A program made the position numbers and the translations under genes. This document shows, piece after piece, positions 36,957 through 49,497 of a stretch of DNA of 64,000 nucleotides. The stretch is taken from the NCBI GenBank assembly GCA_013397695.1, contig VYZI01000033.1, forward strand, positions 366,666 through 430,665. Direction: 5' to 3'. The notes under the pieces were generated by a model. It ran no database searches. It saw only the letters and a program-made list of their open reading frames with translations, and was not told where the DNA came from. This stretch comes from Centropus unirufus (lineage: Eukaryota; Chordata; Aves; Cuculiformes; Centropidae). Positions within the stretch are counted from its first letter, which is position 1; the number at the start of each line of letters is the position of its first letter.

Positions 36957-38989
36957 GTAGATTGTCTAAGAGTCTTACACTGCTCTTTATTCATAATATC
37001 AAATGATAAATTTCCTTTAAAATTCTCCCAGCAGCAGTTCAGTCCCTATCAGCAGTCCATTATCTGAAATCCATGACTGACTATTTCTGGCATGTATTTC
37101 ATGTACTTATTAGTACATCCCTTTCACACAATGACAGAATACTTCTGCTGCTTTATACCTAGCATTTTTACAGCTTTAACAATTAAAGCCTCTTTCTGCA
37201 TTCAGGAAAAAGGCTGATTCTAATATTAAAACAACATTTGATTTGTTCTTGATGAGGGAGGCTCCTCGAATTTCTGACGTTGGAGTACAGGTTTGAGTCA
37301 AAACTATCAGATTGTTCTTACTGGACTATTGCTTGGGAACTAAGTAATCTAAGTTGGTTATACAGACAACTTTGGAATTTACAATATGTTCTGCCATTTA
37401 AGTCTGCCTCAACAATGAAAAGAAACTATACTTTTAGAGATTAATGGCACATGTTCATCCCAGCAATGATTCTGAGAAAAACTTCATAAAATCATTTGAT
37501 TTTTGCTTTGCAGATAATGACAAAATTCAATTTTGGAGAACAATATGAGAACTCTGCAGCTGTGTACTGAATTGTACTGGGCTAAGGTTAAAAATGTGTA
37601 CTTCAGTTTTTCCTCTAGATTTCCTGCCAGCTCTAAGACGGCATGTGATTTTGGAAAGACAGAGAAGTCATATTCTTGTGTAGCCCATGCAGACATTATT
37701 TAAAACCCTTGAGACAGAATCGTAAGAAACAGAAGTAACCAAAATAAGTCTAAGTGCTAGTTCTCAAATTCCTAAGCCTTCATCTCATAGAACATATTAT
37801 ACAACACATTTTCATTACCTCGCTATATTCTATAATTTGTTCTGTGAGTTGAGCATGTCCAAAGAAGGATTTGGAAATTCACTGATGATATGACTAGCAG
37901 GAAGCAGGAAGCATGACTGTCAAAAAGACTTGACATATCAGTTGAAGGGGTGAAATTTTTGAACTCTGATGACATCAGGAACAATTTGTGTCTTACTGAT
38001 TATTGACTGAAAAACAAATTGATGCCAGGAGACAATTATTCTGGAGCCCATACTTAGGTCAAATATTCTTGTGAACTGTGTATGTGTGTCTGATTATATA
38101 GTGACATATGTGGGCATGCAAGAGCTCATTCTTTGAGGAAAATTATATCTTACTCAGAAAATGCAATGAAGTTAGGTACAAATCAAGATGTAAAGATAGA
38201 AAGAGGGGTAACTACATTTTTCTGTTTATTTTCTAGAAGAAAATTATTACATTTTAAGCAATTCTTTTGAGTTCTGTAAAAATGCAGCAATTTTGTGCTA
38301 ATAATAAAATGAGAGAGATTCTCAAATGACAATTCTAAACCCATGTCACTAAATCCACATTTATGTAAACAATTAGGTAATTTTCAAGATCTTTCTCTCT
38401 CTGCCTCTCTGTGCATATATAATTGTATATTCACTACACACACACACTTATATATTGAAATATGCATTCCACTTAGAAGGAAAGAGAGAAGGACATAGGA
38501 GGGCAATGGTTCGGTGAACTGATACTGTGTATTTAGTTTTTAGAGTGCAAATGGAGAGTGAACACATTTGGGATAGGAAACAGTCCTAGAAAACTGAAGA
38601 GAATATGAAAGATTTTTCAAGGATTTTCAAAACTTGTTTTAGAGGCTGTTTTGTCTTTGTTTGCATCCAGTTCCGCAGTGGTGAAGTGAGAAGGGGCTGA
38701 AAAGATCGGACTATGATTGTCTGTGGGTATTTTTGTCCATGTCACTCTCATCTGTCATAATGAAATGTGAAGAAGAGCTTTGGGAAGGCAGTATGAAACA
38801 GAAGGGAAATACTGAGTTGTGTATCTGGGTTAGAAAAAGGAAATAAGAGTTGTTAGCAAATGATGTAGCTGGTTGAGGATGGATGACATTGAATGGAGTT
38901 GGTGTCCTGGATATTTTGGCTGTGTTGCAAGAAGGCTTAATTTTGAGAAAGATTGAGTGCTTGAAGTGTCCAGTTTAAGTTAGTGCTCA
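36957..38989. other. noncoding stretch, no gene recognised
   Basis: AT-rich, no gene. A CT-rich microsatellite-like run and a short CA repeat occur at about 38393-38450. Confidence 0.5.
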
Positions 38990-39170
38990 TGGGGCCATTC
39001 AGATGTTAAAGCGCTTCAGACAATATAATTGAAGGACTCAGTCATCAGATTGCAGAGAGACAATGCATATTAAAAGGAAAATTAATATGGGCCTTCACAT
39101 AATAAAATTCACTAATCCAATCATAACTGCACAACGGCTACATTTTGTTACTGTCTGGAAAAAAAGATGT
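38990..39170. promoter_or_regulatory. candidate conserved noncoding element (POU/homeodomain/CCAAT motifs)
   Basis: Dense AT-rich motif texture: ATGCATAT (POU-like, near 39063), ATTAATATGG, TAATCC (39113-39118, OTX/PITX-type) overlapping CCAAT (39117-39121), and TCATAA. No low-complexity run and no open frame. Regulatory character is inferred from motif density alone. Confidence 0.3.
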
Positions 39171-40422
39171 GTATCTCTTGAGGCAGTCACAGAGGGCAAT
39201 ATTTTAAAATAAATTCCATCACTTCATATGTTAGAATGCTTAATCATGAGGAACCTTATATTCTATCTGTCACATTTTATCTCAGGAAATTAAAGGAGAC
39301 ATTTTTTAAAAAAGCAACGGAAGGAAAAGGTTTTAGTAATTAGTCCCATTTTACTTAAGATCACTTAAAATGTAGAATCTCTACTGATAAATGTTATACA
39401 TGATAAGTTTTGAAGGGTTTCATTACATTTGTTAAAGACACACTTCTCTGCATTTAGCCCAAAATAAATTTTATTTAGCACAGTAGAGGATGCTAGAAAC
39501 AGTACTAAACAAACACCACATCCACTACACCATCTCGCCACAGCAGAATTGCTCTGGGCTACCTGCTTTCCAAGTTAAATTTCCAATGTGAATATGTTGT
39601 GCACTATTTTTACTGTGAAGCTTTTCCATAGCCTAATACCTGATATCAGCCACAAAAAGCTTTGCCCAAGTTTAGCTCTTTCTTGATGCTGCCTCACAGC
39701 TCCCAGGTCCATCCAGTATTAACATCACCCTTCCCTTCTGCATGGGCAAGTCATCAGAAGTGGGTTTGGACAGCCCTGGTTGTTGGTTTAAATCCTGTTA
39801 AAGCCACAAGTGTGTGACCTGTGTTGGGGAGGGCTCCTGTGGGTTTGGTTGCATTTTAAAGCTTGAGGTCACATACAGCCTCCGTGAAGGGCTGTTTCCT
39901 CCCCTGGGTTATGACCATGCTCTGCAAAAAGATTATTTCCTGCTTTCCCAGCCCTTCCTGCTATGAACCACAATTGATCAGATGAAGGACAATATTCAAT
40001 ACTGGACATGCCTGAGAGTAATCTTCTTGTTCCTCCTTCCACCCTGACCTGCATACCTCTAGCTTTCATTCACTTTAGGTGGAGTCGGGACAATAGCACT
40101 CGATGGATTCTACCATTACCTGTAATATTTAGAATATTAACAATAGTCAATGTTGTAAGAGATAGTGAAGATGAAAAATAATACATGCTAGAGACAAACA
40201 TTATTAAGAATAATATTATTTGTTAAGTGTGACTCTTTGGCTTAGGACAGTTGACCCCATTATCAATAGATTCTCTGGAGCAAAAACTTAATGCTTTTGC
40301 TTTTGAAACTAGTCACTATCTATAGTATGCATAACTTTTACTACAATCATTTATTTTTTTAAAACATTTTATGAAGAGTGCTTATTAAATGAAATGGTGA
40401 GTCTGGCACTGGCAAGTCTCTT
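39171..40422. other. noncoding stretch upstream of candidate microexon
   Basis: No gene or repeat recognised. If the microexon is real this is intron. Confidence 0.5.
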
Positions 40423-40457
40423 GTGCACTTTTTTTCATGTTTCCTTTCTTTTGGCAG

Positions 40458-40472
40458 GTCTATGAAAAGGGA
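40458..40472 (+). CDS. candidate 15-nt neuronal-type microexon
   Basis: The 15 bases GTCTATGAAAAGGGA are preceded by a near-ideal 3' splice site: a pyrimidine tract from about 40429 ending TTTCTTTTGGCAG at 40457. They are followed by GTAAGTAT (40473-40480), an almost perfect U1 match. The length is a multiple of three. Two of three phases are open, giving VYEKG, or SMKR plus split codons; the third contains TGA. TGC at about 40424-40426, just before the tract, matches the UGC element bound by SRRM4 upstream of neural microexons. TGCATG at 40491-40496, 18 bases past the donor, matches the RBFOX motif whose downstream position promotes exon inclusion in neurons. Together these argue for a regulated microexon in a large plus-strand neuronal gene, with the surrounding window as intron. 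The host gene cannot be identified from this sequence, and transcript evidence is lacking. Confidence 0.5.
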
Positions 40473-40490
40473 GTAAGTATCTGTGTGCTG

Positions 40491-40496
40491 TGCATG
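40491..40496 (+). promoter_or_regulatory. RBFOX-type TGCATG downstream of microexon donor
   Basis: TGCATG lies 18 bases after the GTAAGT donor at 40473. RBFOX proteins bind UGCAUG in RNA, and binding downstream of an exon usually enhances its inclusion. Its role here depends on the microexon being real. Confidence 0.4.
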
Positions 40497-43400
40497 CTTT
40501 TCAACCCTTTTCCAGGATTTGTCACATCTCCTGGAGGGCCTTATAACTCACAAAACATGAATTTATATCCCAGCAATTTGCCAAGTCTTGTCAAATCTTA
40601 ACATTTTTGTTGGCAACTATTTGCATCTCTCGGCTGAAAAGGAGTAACTTAGATCATCCAGTCACAATGCTGTTCTTTGAATACCTTTTGATGGTCAATG
40701 TGTTAGTTTTGATCTCTACTTGCAAGGGGCTGCCTACTATATTTCATGTCTTTACCCAGTGAGCCTTTTGCAAAGTGGACATTCTGCTTCATCAGCTGAT
40801 TTTCCAGCTTTACATGTCTGCACTTGCTGTCCTGGTTCTCTCTGAAGAAAAATTATCTGAGAAAAAAGATCTTGACAATTAAATAGTGGTGATGCTTCTT
40901 ACATCTTTCAGATGCAGCTGCTTTTCTAGGTACAGCTGTAGTAACCTCTACCATAGTGTAAGGAAGACTATATACTGAGCTGATCATGTAGTTATTTTTC
41001 GGAAGGTGCTTTTCATCCCGTTTATTTTTAACTCATATCTCTCCCCTTACTGCAACAACCACGAATCTTCAGTTCTTCATATATGGAACAGGAGTAATTT
41101 AAACCTTTAGGAAGAAATAAGTTTAAAGACAGGATATTGTTCATCCTAGTTTGTTCAAACAGTTGTGAGAGAGTATTTGGTGGTTTTAAATGCCTAAAGA
41201 ATAACATAATTTTCATCTTTTGCACTGAACAGAATTAGTGGTGACAAAACCAAAAGGATATGGGATATCCTCAAGTAGGATCTGTGAAGACAATATTTAT
41301 TGGTTTTGGTTACTAGCTCCAATAGAAGTGAGAAATTTTAATAATAAGCAGCACAACAGATGTTAGATCGCTATGTCTAGTCCTGCCATATGCTCTTTGT
41401 TATGAGTCATTCTGGATGCCATCCATCCCCGTACCAGTGCTCGCTGGAAGCATCAATCTAGCAGGAATAGTGAAGCGAGACATATGCACAGGAACAGCTG
41501 GGGGGGGCGGGAGGGATCTGCCTATCCACTCAGCGAGCTCAGAAGGGGGGAATGCAAGAGCCAGGCTGCATTTCTATTCACTGCCATCTATACATGACCT
41601 AGGCCATACTGGCTGCCACTTCATTGCTACACAGCATATGAGGAATCTACTCCTGGCAGTTATTTTTAGTTGTTCCTTGTGACATCTCAGGATAGCAATG
41701 GAGTCTGACCTCCCTCTGAAACGAAGCACTCTTTGCCCTTTAACACAGAGTTGCTTAGATTTATTTCAAGCATGAATGTATTCACCAGCCTCTGTTCATG
41801 TCATATTTTCAAGGGAAAATTAGGATGGTACATAATCACGTTTAGTCGTACCAGGAACCCGTGGTGAAATTTGTCCCCCAGCTGGACTCTGTCTTTTTTT
41901 CTTCCTGTTTGAAAGCAAACACCCTGCCTCTTCATGCACTAGTGTAGTCTTGTATATCAGCAGTGGCAGAGAGGAACAGATGGCAGAGGAGCTGCATGAG
42001 TAGGAAGGACAGGCTGCTGCTCCCTCTGACAAGAATCACCTCTGGAAATATGGGATAAGAGGCAGAAAAAACAACTTTTGCTGGAAGACAACCATGAGTT
42101 TTTCTTTCAGTTTGAAGAAAACCTCACTAGCTATTGAAAAACAAGCTACGCACTTTAAAATTGGGACTTAATTCAGCAATGAATCTCTGCCTGATGATTA
42201 GTGCAAACATTAATCTGCATCTCCTTCTCTATGTCTCTCTTCTTTCCTTAACACACTTCCCACCCCAAGGAAAAAATAAGCCTATTTTCAGCTGTGAATA
42301 CAGGTGTCTCTAGCAGTTTGGTGAGAATTAGCAATTGAGACATCCATCTGGTCAGAGTGTGCAAATTGGCAAATCCCAGTGCACCTTTGTCATGCAAGGG
42401 CAGAGCTGGCTGGGCACACAGCATGAGGTGGGCAGCCCCAGTTGTCCCTGGTTGCCTGAGACTCCAGCATTCCTGTGCACAAGAAAAAGGAAGCTCTCAT
42501 GCAACAGAGGGGAAAAGGGAAGAAATTTACTTTAAAGGATTTCATTATTTACTCCAGAAAACTGGCTAAAATTCTGTTCTGCTTTTGAAGGAAACTATCA
42601 AGATATTGCCATGGTAATAGTATTTTTGGTTGGTTAAACTAGCTTCCTGAGGACTCAACTGTCTTTGTTTCCTTGACATGTGTCTAAACTTCAGTGAAAG
42701 AGAGTCATATCTAGCTTTCTGTTTTCTTTCACCGCAAACCTAATTTTTACTGCCTCATGCCCCACTGTGCTGGTTGCACCATGTTGCAATTTGATCCCTT
42801 GAGGTGCTGAGTGGTTCTCTCAGCACCTACACATCAGCACGGCCTCTGTGCTCAACCTTGCACTGTACGCGACTGGATAAGGCCCCTGGTGTTTAAGTAC
42901 AAGAGTAATACCGTCACCTCATGGGACTGTTTACATATTGACATACAGTCAAGGTTCTCAGCGTGTTTCAGAGCAGTGCAGAGTACCTGTGCACTTTTAG
43001 AAGCCAGAAATTGCTCAGTCCGGACAAATATAACTAACAAATTTAATAGCATACATATTATAAGCATGGTGACTATTTTTTTCTTTCTAACAGATTAAGT
43101 TGTACCACATTTATATATTGGGTTAGGGGCTGTTACACTTTAACTATCGTCCATGTATATTAGATTTGAAATGTGTATTTTGGTACGTGGTCCAGAGATT
43201 TCACCCTCTGCATCCCCTCAAACTGTACTGAAGCCAAACAATGAAACTCATTCTCTTAAAGTCACAGTATCCTTAGTGTCATTTCTTGGCAGCATAGATT
43301 TGTAATGGAGGGACATCAATCTCCTGAACAGTGACCTTCCTTACACAGGCACAGAACAAGGTATTTTTCAATAAGAGGTACATTTGCAAAAGACGATGCT

Positions 43401-46400
43401 GCCAGAAAATGCCTGTCTTTTAAAGCAACTTTCCTATGAATAAACAGCATTTGAAGGCAATGTTTACCAAGTCTAAGGCACATTTTTTTGAGAAAGACTA
43501 TATAATAGCAAATACATATGGCTTTATTACTGTAAATTAAACTGCCATTTGGGTGATTTATTGCAAATATGCAATCCAAAGGTAAAAGCTCATCTGGATT
43601 ATTTTGTAAGTATATATTTACATACCACACTTTCAGTTCTCCTTTTGGCAACTGTAAACTGGACAGTTAATCCAGATTTTTCCCATCCTGGCACTGGGAC
43701 ATGTTTCCCTCTTGTGGCAATAGTACATATGGAATTTTATGAGTCTGCTCTGTCTCTTCACTAATGGGATTCACCTTTTACCTCCAAGAGATGAGGATCC
43801 TGATTTTAAATGCAGGGTTTGCAGGTTCAAGCCCTGCAACCTAGCCAGAGGTGTTCTCATACAGGCTTAAAACCAGTAACAGAAATTCCAAATAAAGTAT
43901 CATGATTTTATCCCTCTGCAAGGTTATACTTTTCCATCTTTTCTGGATATCAGTGTCTCCAGTTTTTGTGATAATAGGTGAATCAAAGTAATTCACAAAG
44001 AGAAATGTGCTATTTCCAGAGACAGCAGTGTATTTAAGTGTACTTTAATGGTGGATGAGGTTTTGGTGTGTCATCTTTTAAAATGTGGGCAAAAAGATGA
44101 ATTCTTTGGTCCAACAAAAACAGCCACAGAAAGAAAAGGATACAAAATTCAGGGTGTTGCAAGTTCACTCTCAGAGCTAAGCTGTGGTCCCTCTGTTTTA
44201 CAATTGCCAAGAATGCATGCCAATTCATTGAGGTTGACCAGGTTTTATTACCTCTGTTTTTGCTATTCTACCTTATTCCTGAGACAAGTGGGAAAATTTT
44301 GTCTGAAACCTGTCTTTAAACCCTGAACTTCAAGTTTGTACATCCTTAATGAATACTGGATATGTTCCACTACTGTGTGCTGCTGTCTGGGCCTCAACTG
44401 ATTCAGTCCTGCTTTGAAATTCATAATTATAACCAAGTTTGTGGTGGGTCACGTACCTCTAAATACAAAAAAATTCTTTATCCTGATAATAGAGCTCTAT
44501 TTCAGAGGAAATCAACAAATCCAAACCTGGTATTCAAATGCTTTTGATTTTACTTGTTTTGGCTTTCCTTGTCCAAGGTGTGAAAAATGGCAATTTCTGT
44601 ATTTCTGGAAAATTAATTTTCAGGGTTGACTTTGGGCCAGTAACCTGAAGTGCTAACATAGTCCATATGTCTGACTAGTAAGGACTGACTGAAAAGTATG
44701 AAAGTTCTAGTGAAAGTCCATTTTTCCTACTCCTTTTGGTAAACTGTAGGATTCCATTACACTGACGATAATCCATAGTTATTCACATCTGAGCACTGAT
44801 CCCCAGTGAAGCTGAGATAAAGGTTAAATGCATGGAATTTCTTCACTATAGGTGCTGCTTTTCATGCTGAGCAAAAGCTCAATATTTATAATTTGCTATC
44901 CTGCCGGACTTGTCCTCTTTCTGCCTTTCTCTTCAGTCTCTAATTTCCACCCAAAATATTCTTTTTAATCTATCCCTCATTTTAATATTCATTGTGCGCT
45001 TTCTTAAAATACATGCTGTCACATGGCTTTTCTATTTCCTTTATTGAGAAAACAGTAATACTCATATGATGGTGGAAAAAAATACAGAGGGAGGGAGAAA
45101 CAGAGAAAGGAAACAGAAATCATAACCAAGAAGTTCACACTGATTATTGAAATAGTCAGTGTTCCCTTGGGCTGTGGGGAAGGGAAAGGCGCTTTTACTG
45201 TGTCTTGGAATATTTTTCTTCTGCAGAATTCCAACTTTTCACCACATATGCATGCTCCAGTGAGAGAGGGGAAGAAAAGAAAAGGGACTCAGAGTTTTTA
45301 AAGTAAGTTTTTTCATTATATTTTGTAGTGACACTTGCTAGTAACAAAGCCCAGGGAATATTAATGTTAAGGTTTTAAAAGCCGAGATTCTTGATACTCC
45401 TGTGTAAAATCTTTAAACAGTGTATTATTCTAGTACTAATGGTTCCTCCTCTGTGAAAATTCTGTAACTAAAAACGTGTGATGTCAGTTACACTTGTAAT
45501 GTAGAGTCATTGCAATATTCAGTATTGCTTTATTTCAAGTGGAAATGTTTATATATTTGTAGAAGTCTTCAGTAAGCCTCAGATCCATTTTTTGGCAAGG
45601 TCTTTGCAGGCAGAAATGAGAGAGATAAAGGCTGTGAAAGACTTCAGTGTATAGCTTCTGTACAGTCAGGAGGGACTTCATGCAAGTATGGAGCATTTCC
45701 CTGGGCCAGAAAAGCAAGTGGTAATCAGAGGACTGAAATATTTTAAGAAATGCTGCCTATCAGAGATTGTTTTTTTCTTTCTGAGCTGACTCAGGTTCAA
45801 AGTAAATTGAGATCAGTCTTAAGAATCATGTCTATTTCACTGGACTTTGGATCTTCTGGAGAAAAGTTACTGGCAAAAAAATCTTTCTAGATTTCTGCAC
45901 ACATCAAGGGGTGATGCTGTTGCAGCAGCGGCTTTTGAGCCGAGCTGTGGAGAATCATTGGGACACAATCAGGCCCTGAAGTGGGGAAGGGCATAGAAGC
46001 TTTCTCCTCCACAACAAGGTATTGGGTACCATTAGAAAAATCATCTGTATTTCTCTAAGAGCCTAGAAACTATGCCATAAATGCTGTTCAATATTAAGGT
46101 AATAGTAAATTACTGAGTTCCCTTTACCAAGTAAAAAATACAGAGACTTCCCCCTACCACTACCAGATGACTACCTGAATTTGCAATTGTAGCCTATTTC
46201 TCATCTAAAACAGTTACCAATGTTCCTAATTCAAGCAATAACTACACATGGACCTGTTTAGCAAATCAGAAAGAAAAAATTGAGCACTGGGAAAAGTTTT
46301 GTTTCCAGTTTTCTTTTTCCATAAATGCTAGAATTCCAGATAAGCCGAGTAACAAAATCCCACTGTTTTTTTTCTGTAAATATACACTGATCTAGAAATG

Positions 46401-49377
46401 CTATTGAAATGCTTGTTTGAAAATCATCCAGCAGAGAAAACTGAAAACAAAAATCTTTTCATATTGATCTCCTTTAAGGTTATATTTAAGCATTTTTGTA
46501 GAGGTGTGCAATTGTGACTAAATATTTGATGTTGCTTCTGCCACAATGTTACATTTTAGCTTGCATTCTTTTTTTCTTTCTTATTAAATGCAACTGATTT
46601 TTGTGCTGACAACATACAGGACGTATTTCTCATGTCCAGTATATGTGGAACTTGGTAAATCAGCTCTTACCACACCAGCTTATTTTGACAGGGGAGGCTA
46701 AGAGATACACCATTACTTACTATTTCTAATGCGTTTTTTAATATGAAACTTGTCATTTTCAGTCATTATGCTGACTCAGCAGTAAGTTTATTTCCAGAAT
46801 TACTAAAACAACTTTCCTCTCAGAGTAGCAAGGGACCCATGATTCACTCAGAGAGAACAGTGAAGCAGAAAGAGGCTTTTTTCTATCTTTAAATAATAAA
46901 ATTAAATGGGTAAGAGTTCATAAAACAGTCCTGGAGAACTTTGGAACACAAAAAAGTGGCAGTAGATCTCATATTTCAGAGATGGATTGAACACAACTGT
47001 ATTTTATTTGGGTTGCATCTTAAATATATAGCTTGCATTATTTTACACATTTAACCAATGCTGCAAGACAAGACTTAGATCCCTTTTTATTTGCTTATAC
47101 CTACTTCACATATGTTAGAATCAATCACTTTTGTGGACAGGTGTTTCCATATGCCACAGAAAAGTGACATTTTGTGCACGTAAACTGTCTTTTCACGGGA
47201 TTTAGTGACTGCTTTTTCCGATCCCCAAGTTTTGGTGCTGAGTATTCAGGTGCTGAGTACAGAAATCAGAGATTTAGAAGAGGCTGTTTAAACAAAATTA
47301 GAACACTGTTTCATTCAAAGGGGACCTTTTTACTTAGGATATTTTTTCTGAGGGTTTTCTCCTTCCTTTTCTGGAAATGAAATATCTTCCTTTCCATGAT
47401 CTTTGACAATATTTTAATAAACGGCAGAGGAATGCCTCAGCTAATAAATCAGCACAAGAGTTTTGCTAAGATAGTTATATATTGATAAGCTTTTGTCCAG
47501 ACTTGAACTTGTGCACATATGCTCACAGATTGTATGTATAGTCCCAAATTTGAAAGCTGTTGTAAGAAAGGACTTTGTGTTTTCTACTGCCATGATTCTC
47601 ACCAAAGAGTAATCACAACTCCTTTTCTGGGTATCTCAAACCAACAAAAAAAGCTGTAAAGAAAACGTCTTCCTCAAAGAAACTAAAATCTCATGGAACA
47701 GCATTTCCACCTGCAACTTTTCACAGACAGACAAACGCTGCTATTCCGAGCCAGGGGAAGGTCATAGAATACTGCCTTTTCTAATGCTTTTAGATATCAC
47801 CAGCATCTCTCGAAAATTATTCCCAAATTGCACTAATGAATTAGCTCCTCTTTATGTCCATTTCTACTTTATTAGAGCGCTGTGAAATCTGTGGCATGGC
47901 ACACTGAGGACACATGCTGTCCTCACGCTTCACAGCTTCACCCAGTCCTCTCAGATCGTGCACAGTTCATGCCTGTGAAGTTCAAGAGAAGTAACACACA
48001 TCCAAAAAACCAAAAGGCAGTGCCGAGTTTGGACTTGGCCATCCTGCAGAGACAAAATGCTTCAGACTTTGTCATCCTCAAAATTGTCCTTAACCACTGC
48101 AGGAAAAAAAGAGCAAATGTAATAGTTCTTGAATAATAAGGAGTTTTAAGATCGAAGAAGGGACATGTATCTTCACAAATATCTTTTGCAGGGTGTGTCT
48201 GCATTCCCTGCCCAAAGCTGCAGACCATCATTGGTGTGTCTCCACTACGGAAGCATATATTCTTTATTTCTATTAACAAACTAGAAGAGTCAGGACAATC
48301 TGCAGACCTGATGTTTATGTAGGACAAGTTAAAAATGATGATATTTAAGCATTGATCTGTAATTTGAGCAAACCTTTCAAACCATACTCCTTAACTGGGA
48401 CTTTACCTCATGTTAATTGACAAAGTAGGAGGACAAATTGAGGAACTCATGTTGCTGGTACACAGAAGACAATGGAGTTGCAGACAGTCAGAATGTAGTA
48501 CATTAAGAAATGATTAGCCACTGACTGATTGCTTTTATTGGCCAGACATGTTGTTGGGAGGGTGGCTGTCATACTGTACACTCTCCTCTATGCCTGTTTG
48601 TGTCACATATAAATTAATCTGAATTTATAATCAATGCTATTTATGTTTTTTAAAAGGGCAATGTCTACAGCTTCTCGTCACCATCACAGAGTAAGGATTC
48701 AACTTTTGGTTCCCACAAGCATATTATGCGATACAGACAAAATCTTTTACTCCTGATGTAGATTTGTTTGTACAGGTATACTTTTGCACTCCTATTTTTT
48801 ATTTATTGAGCTTGCAAGATTTTAGAGGCAGGACAGGGTTTGACTGTGCATATGCATAAAATAATGTATTCAGAATTGCAACGGATACTACTATAATCTG
48901 AATAAAAATGTCACTGTGCCCATTCCTTGCATGTTTATCAGCTGCATGCTTTGCACACAGAAAGTTTTTATTATACATTCTCACAGTATTTTTCTCCATC
49001 ACATTCCAATTTTGACAGTCAATTGTTTATACACTTAAACAGTACAATAACAGAGGTTCAGAAAGAAAACAGTTAGATGTTCGCTCTTCTCCCAGGATAT
49101 TGTATTCATTTTCTAATAAGTGCCTCTAGTGCACTGGGGTCCCTAATCAATGTAAATATTGTTTAAGATGAACATTGCAGTGGGCATACCATGGAGCCAG
49201 ACCACCAGCAGAGCATTAAACAAGGACAGATGTGAATGCCAGGATAAAAATGAGGACATTCCTGAAGTGTAAGTATGTTACTTATAATATATCTGTTTAT
49301 AGGAAATGGTCATGAAAAGGAAAAAAACCCCACAAGCAAAAAAAGTCTTCTGCAAAACAAGAATGCCACATAAAGAT
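40497..49377. other. noncoding stretch, no gene recognised
   Basis: Nearly 9 kb without a supported gene. A G-run (41500-41515) is listed separately. Open frames at 42811-43098, 43316-43651, 44034-44326 and 47938-48327 have no recognisable domains. A small hairpin GAGGAC..GTCCTC occurs near 47907-47925. Confidence 0.5.
41500..41515 (+). other. potential G-quadruplex
   Basis: Eight consecutive G (41500-41507), then C, GGG, A, GGG: enough tracts of three G with one-base loops for an intramolecular quadruplex on the plus strand. It stands alone in otherwise AT-rich DNA. Confidence 0.45.
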
Positions 49378-49497
49378 NNNNNNNNNNNNNNNNNNNNNNN
49401 NNNNNNNNNNNNNNNNNNNNNNNNNNNNNNNNNNNNNNNNNNNNNNNNNNNNNNNNNNNNNNNNNNNNNNNNNNNNNNNNNNNNNNNNNNNNNNNNN
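49378..49497. other. assembly gap (120 N)
   Basis: An uninterrupted run of 120 unresolved bases. True length and content are unknown. The flanks are ordinary AT-rich sequence with a short A-run on the left. Confidence 1.

Noticed and set aside
43821..43837. tRNA T-arm look-alike (GCAGG, TTCAAGC, CCTGC)
   Set aside because: The stem and seven-base loop are perfect, but no matching acceptor strand, D-arm or A-box is found at the right distance upstream, so it is not called as a tRNA, tRNA-derived SINE or mitochondrial insertion.
46758..46795. Possible 19-nt exon (CATTTTCAG ... GCA|GTAAGT)
   Set aside because: Both edges resemble splice sites, but the length is not a multiple of three, the 5' site has a poor exon side, and no regulatory motifs accompany it.
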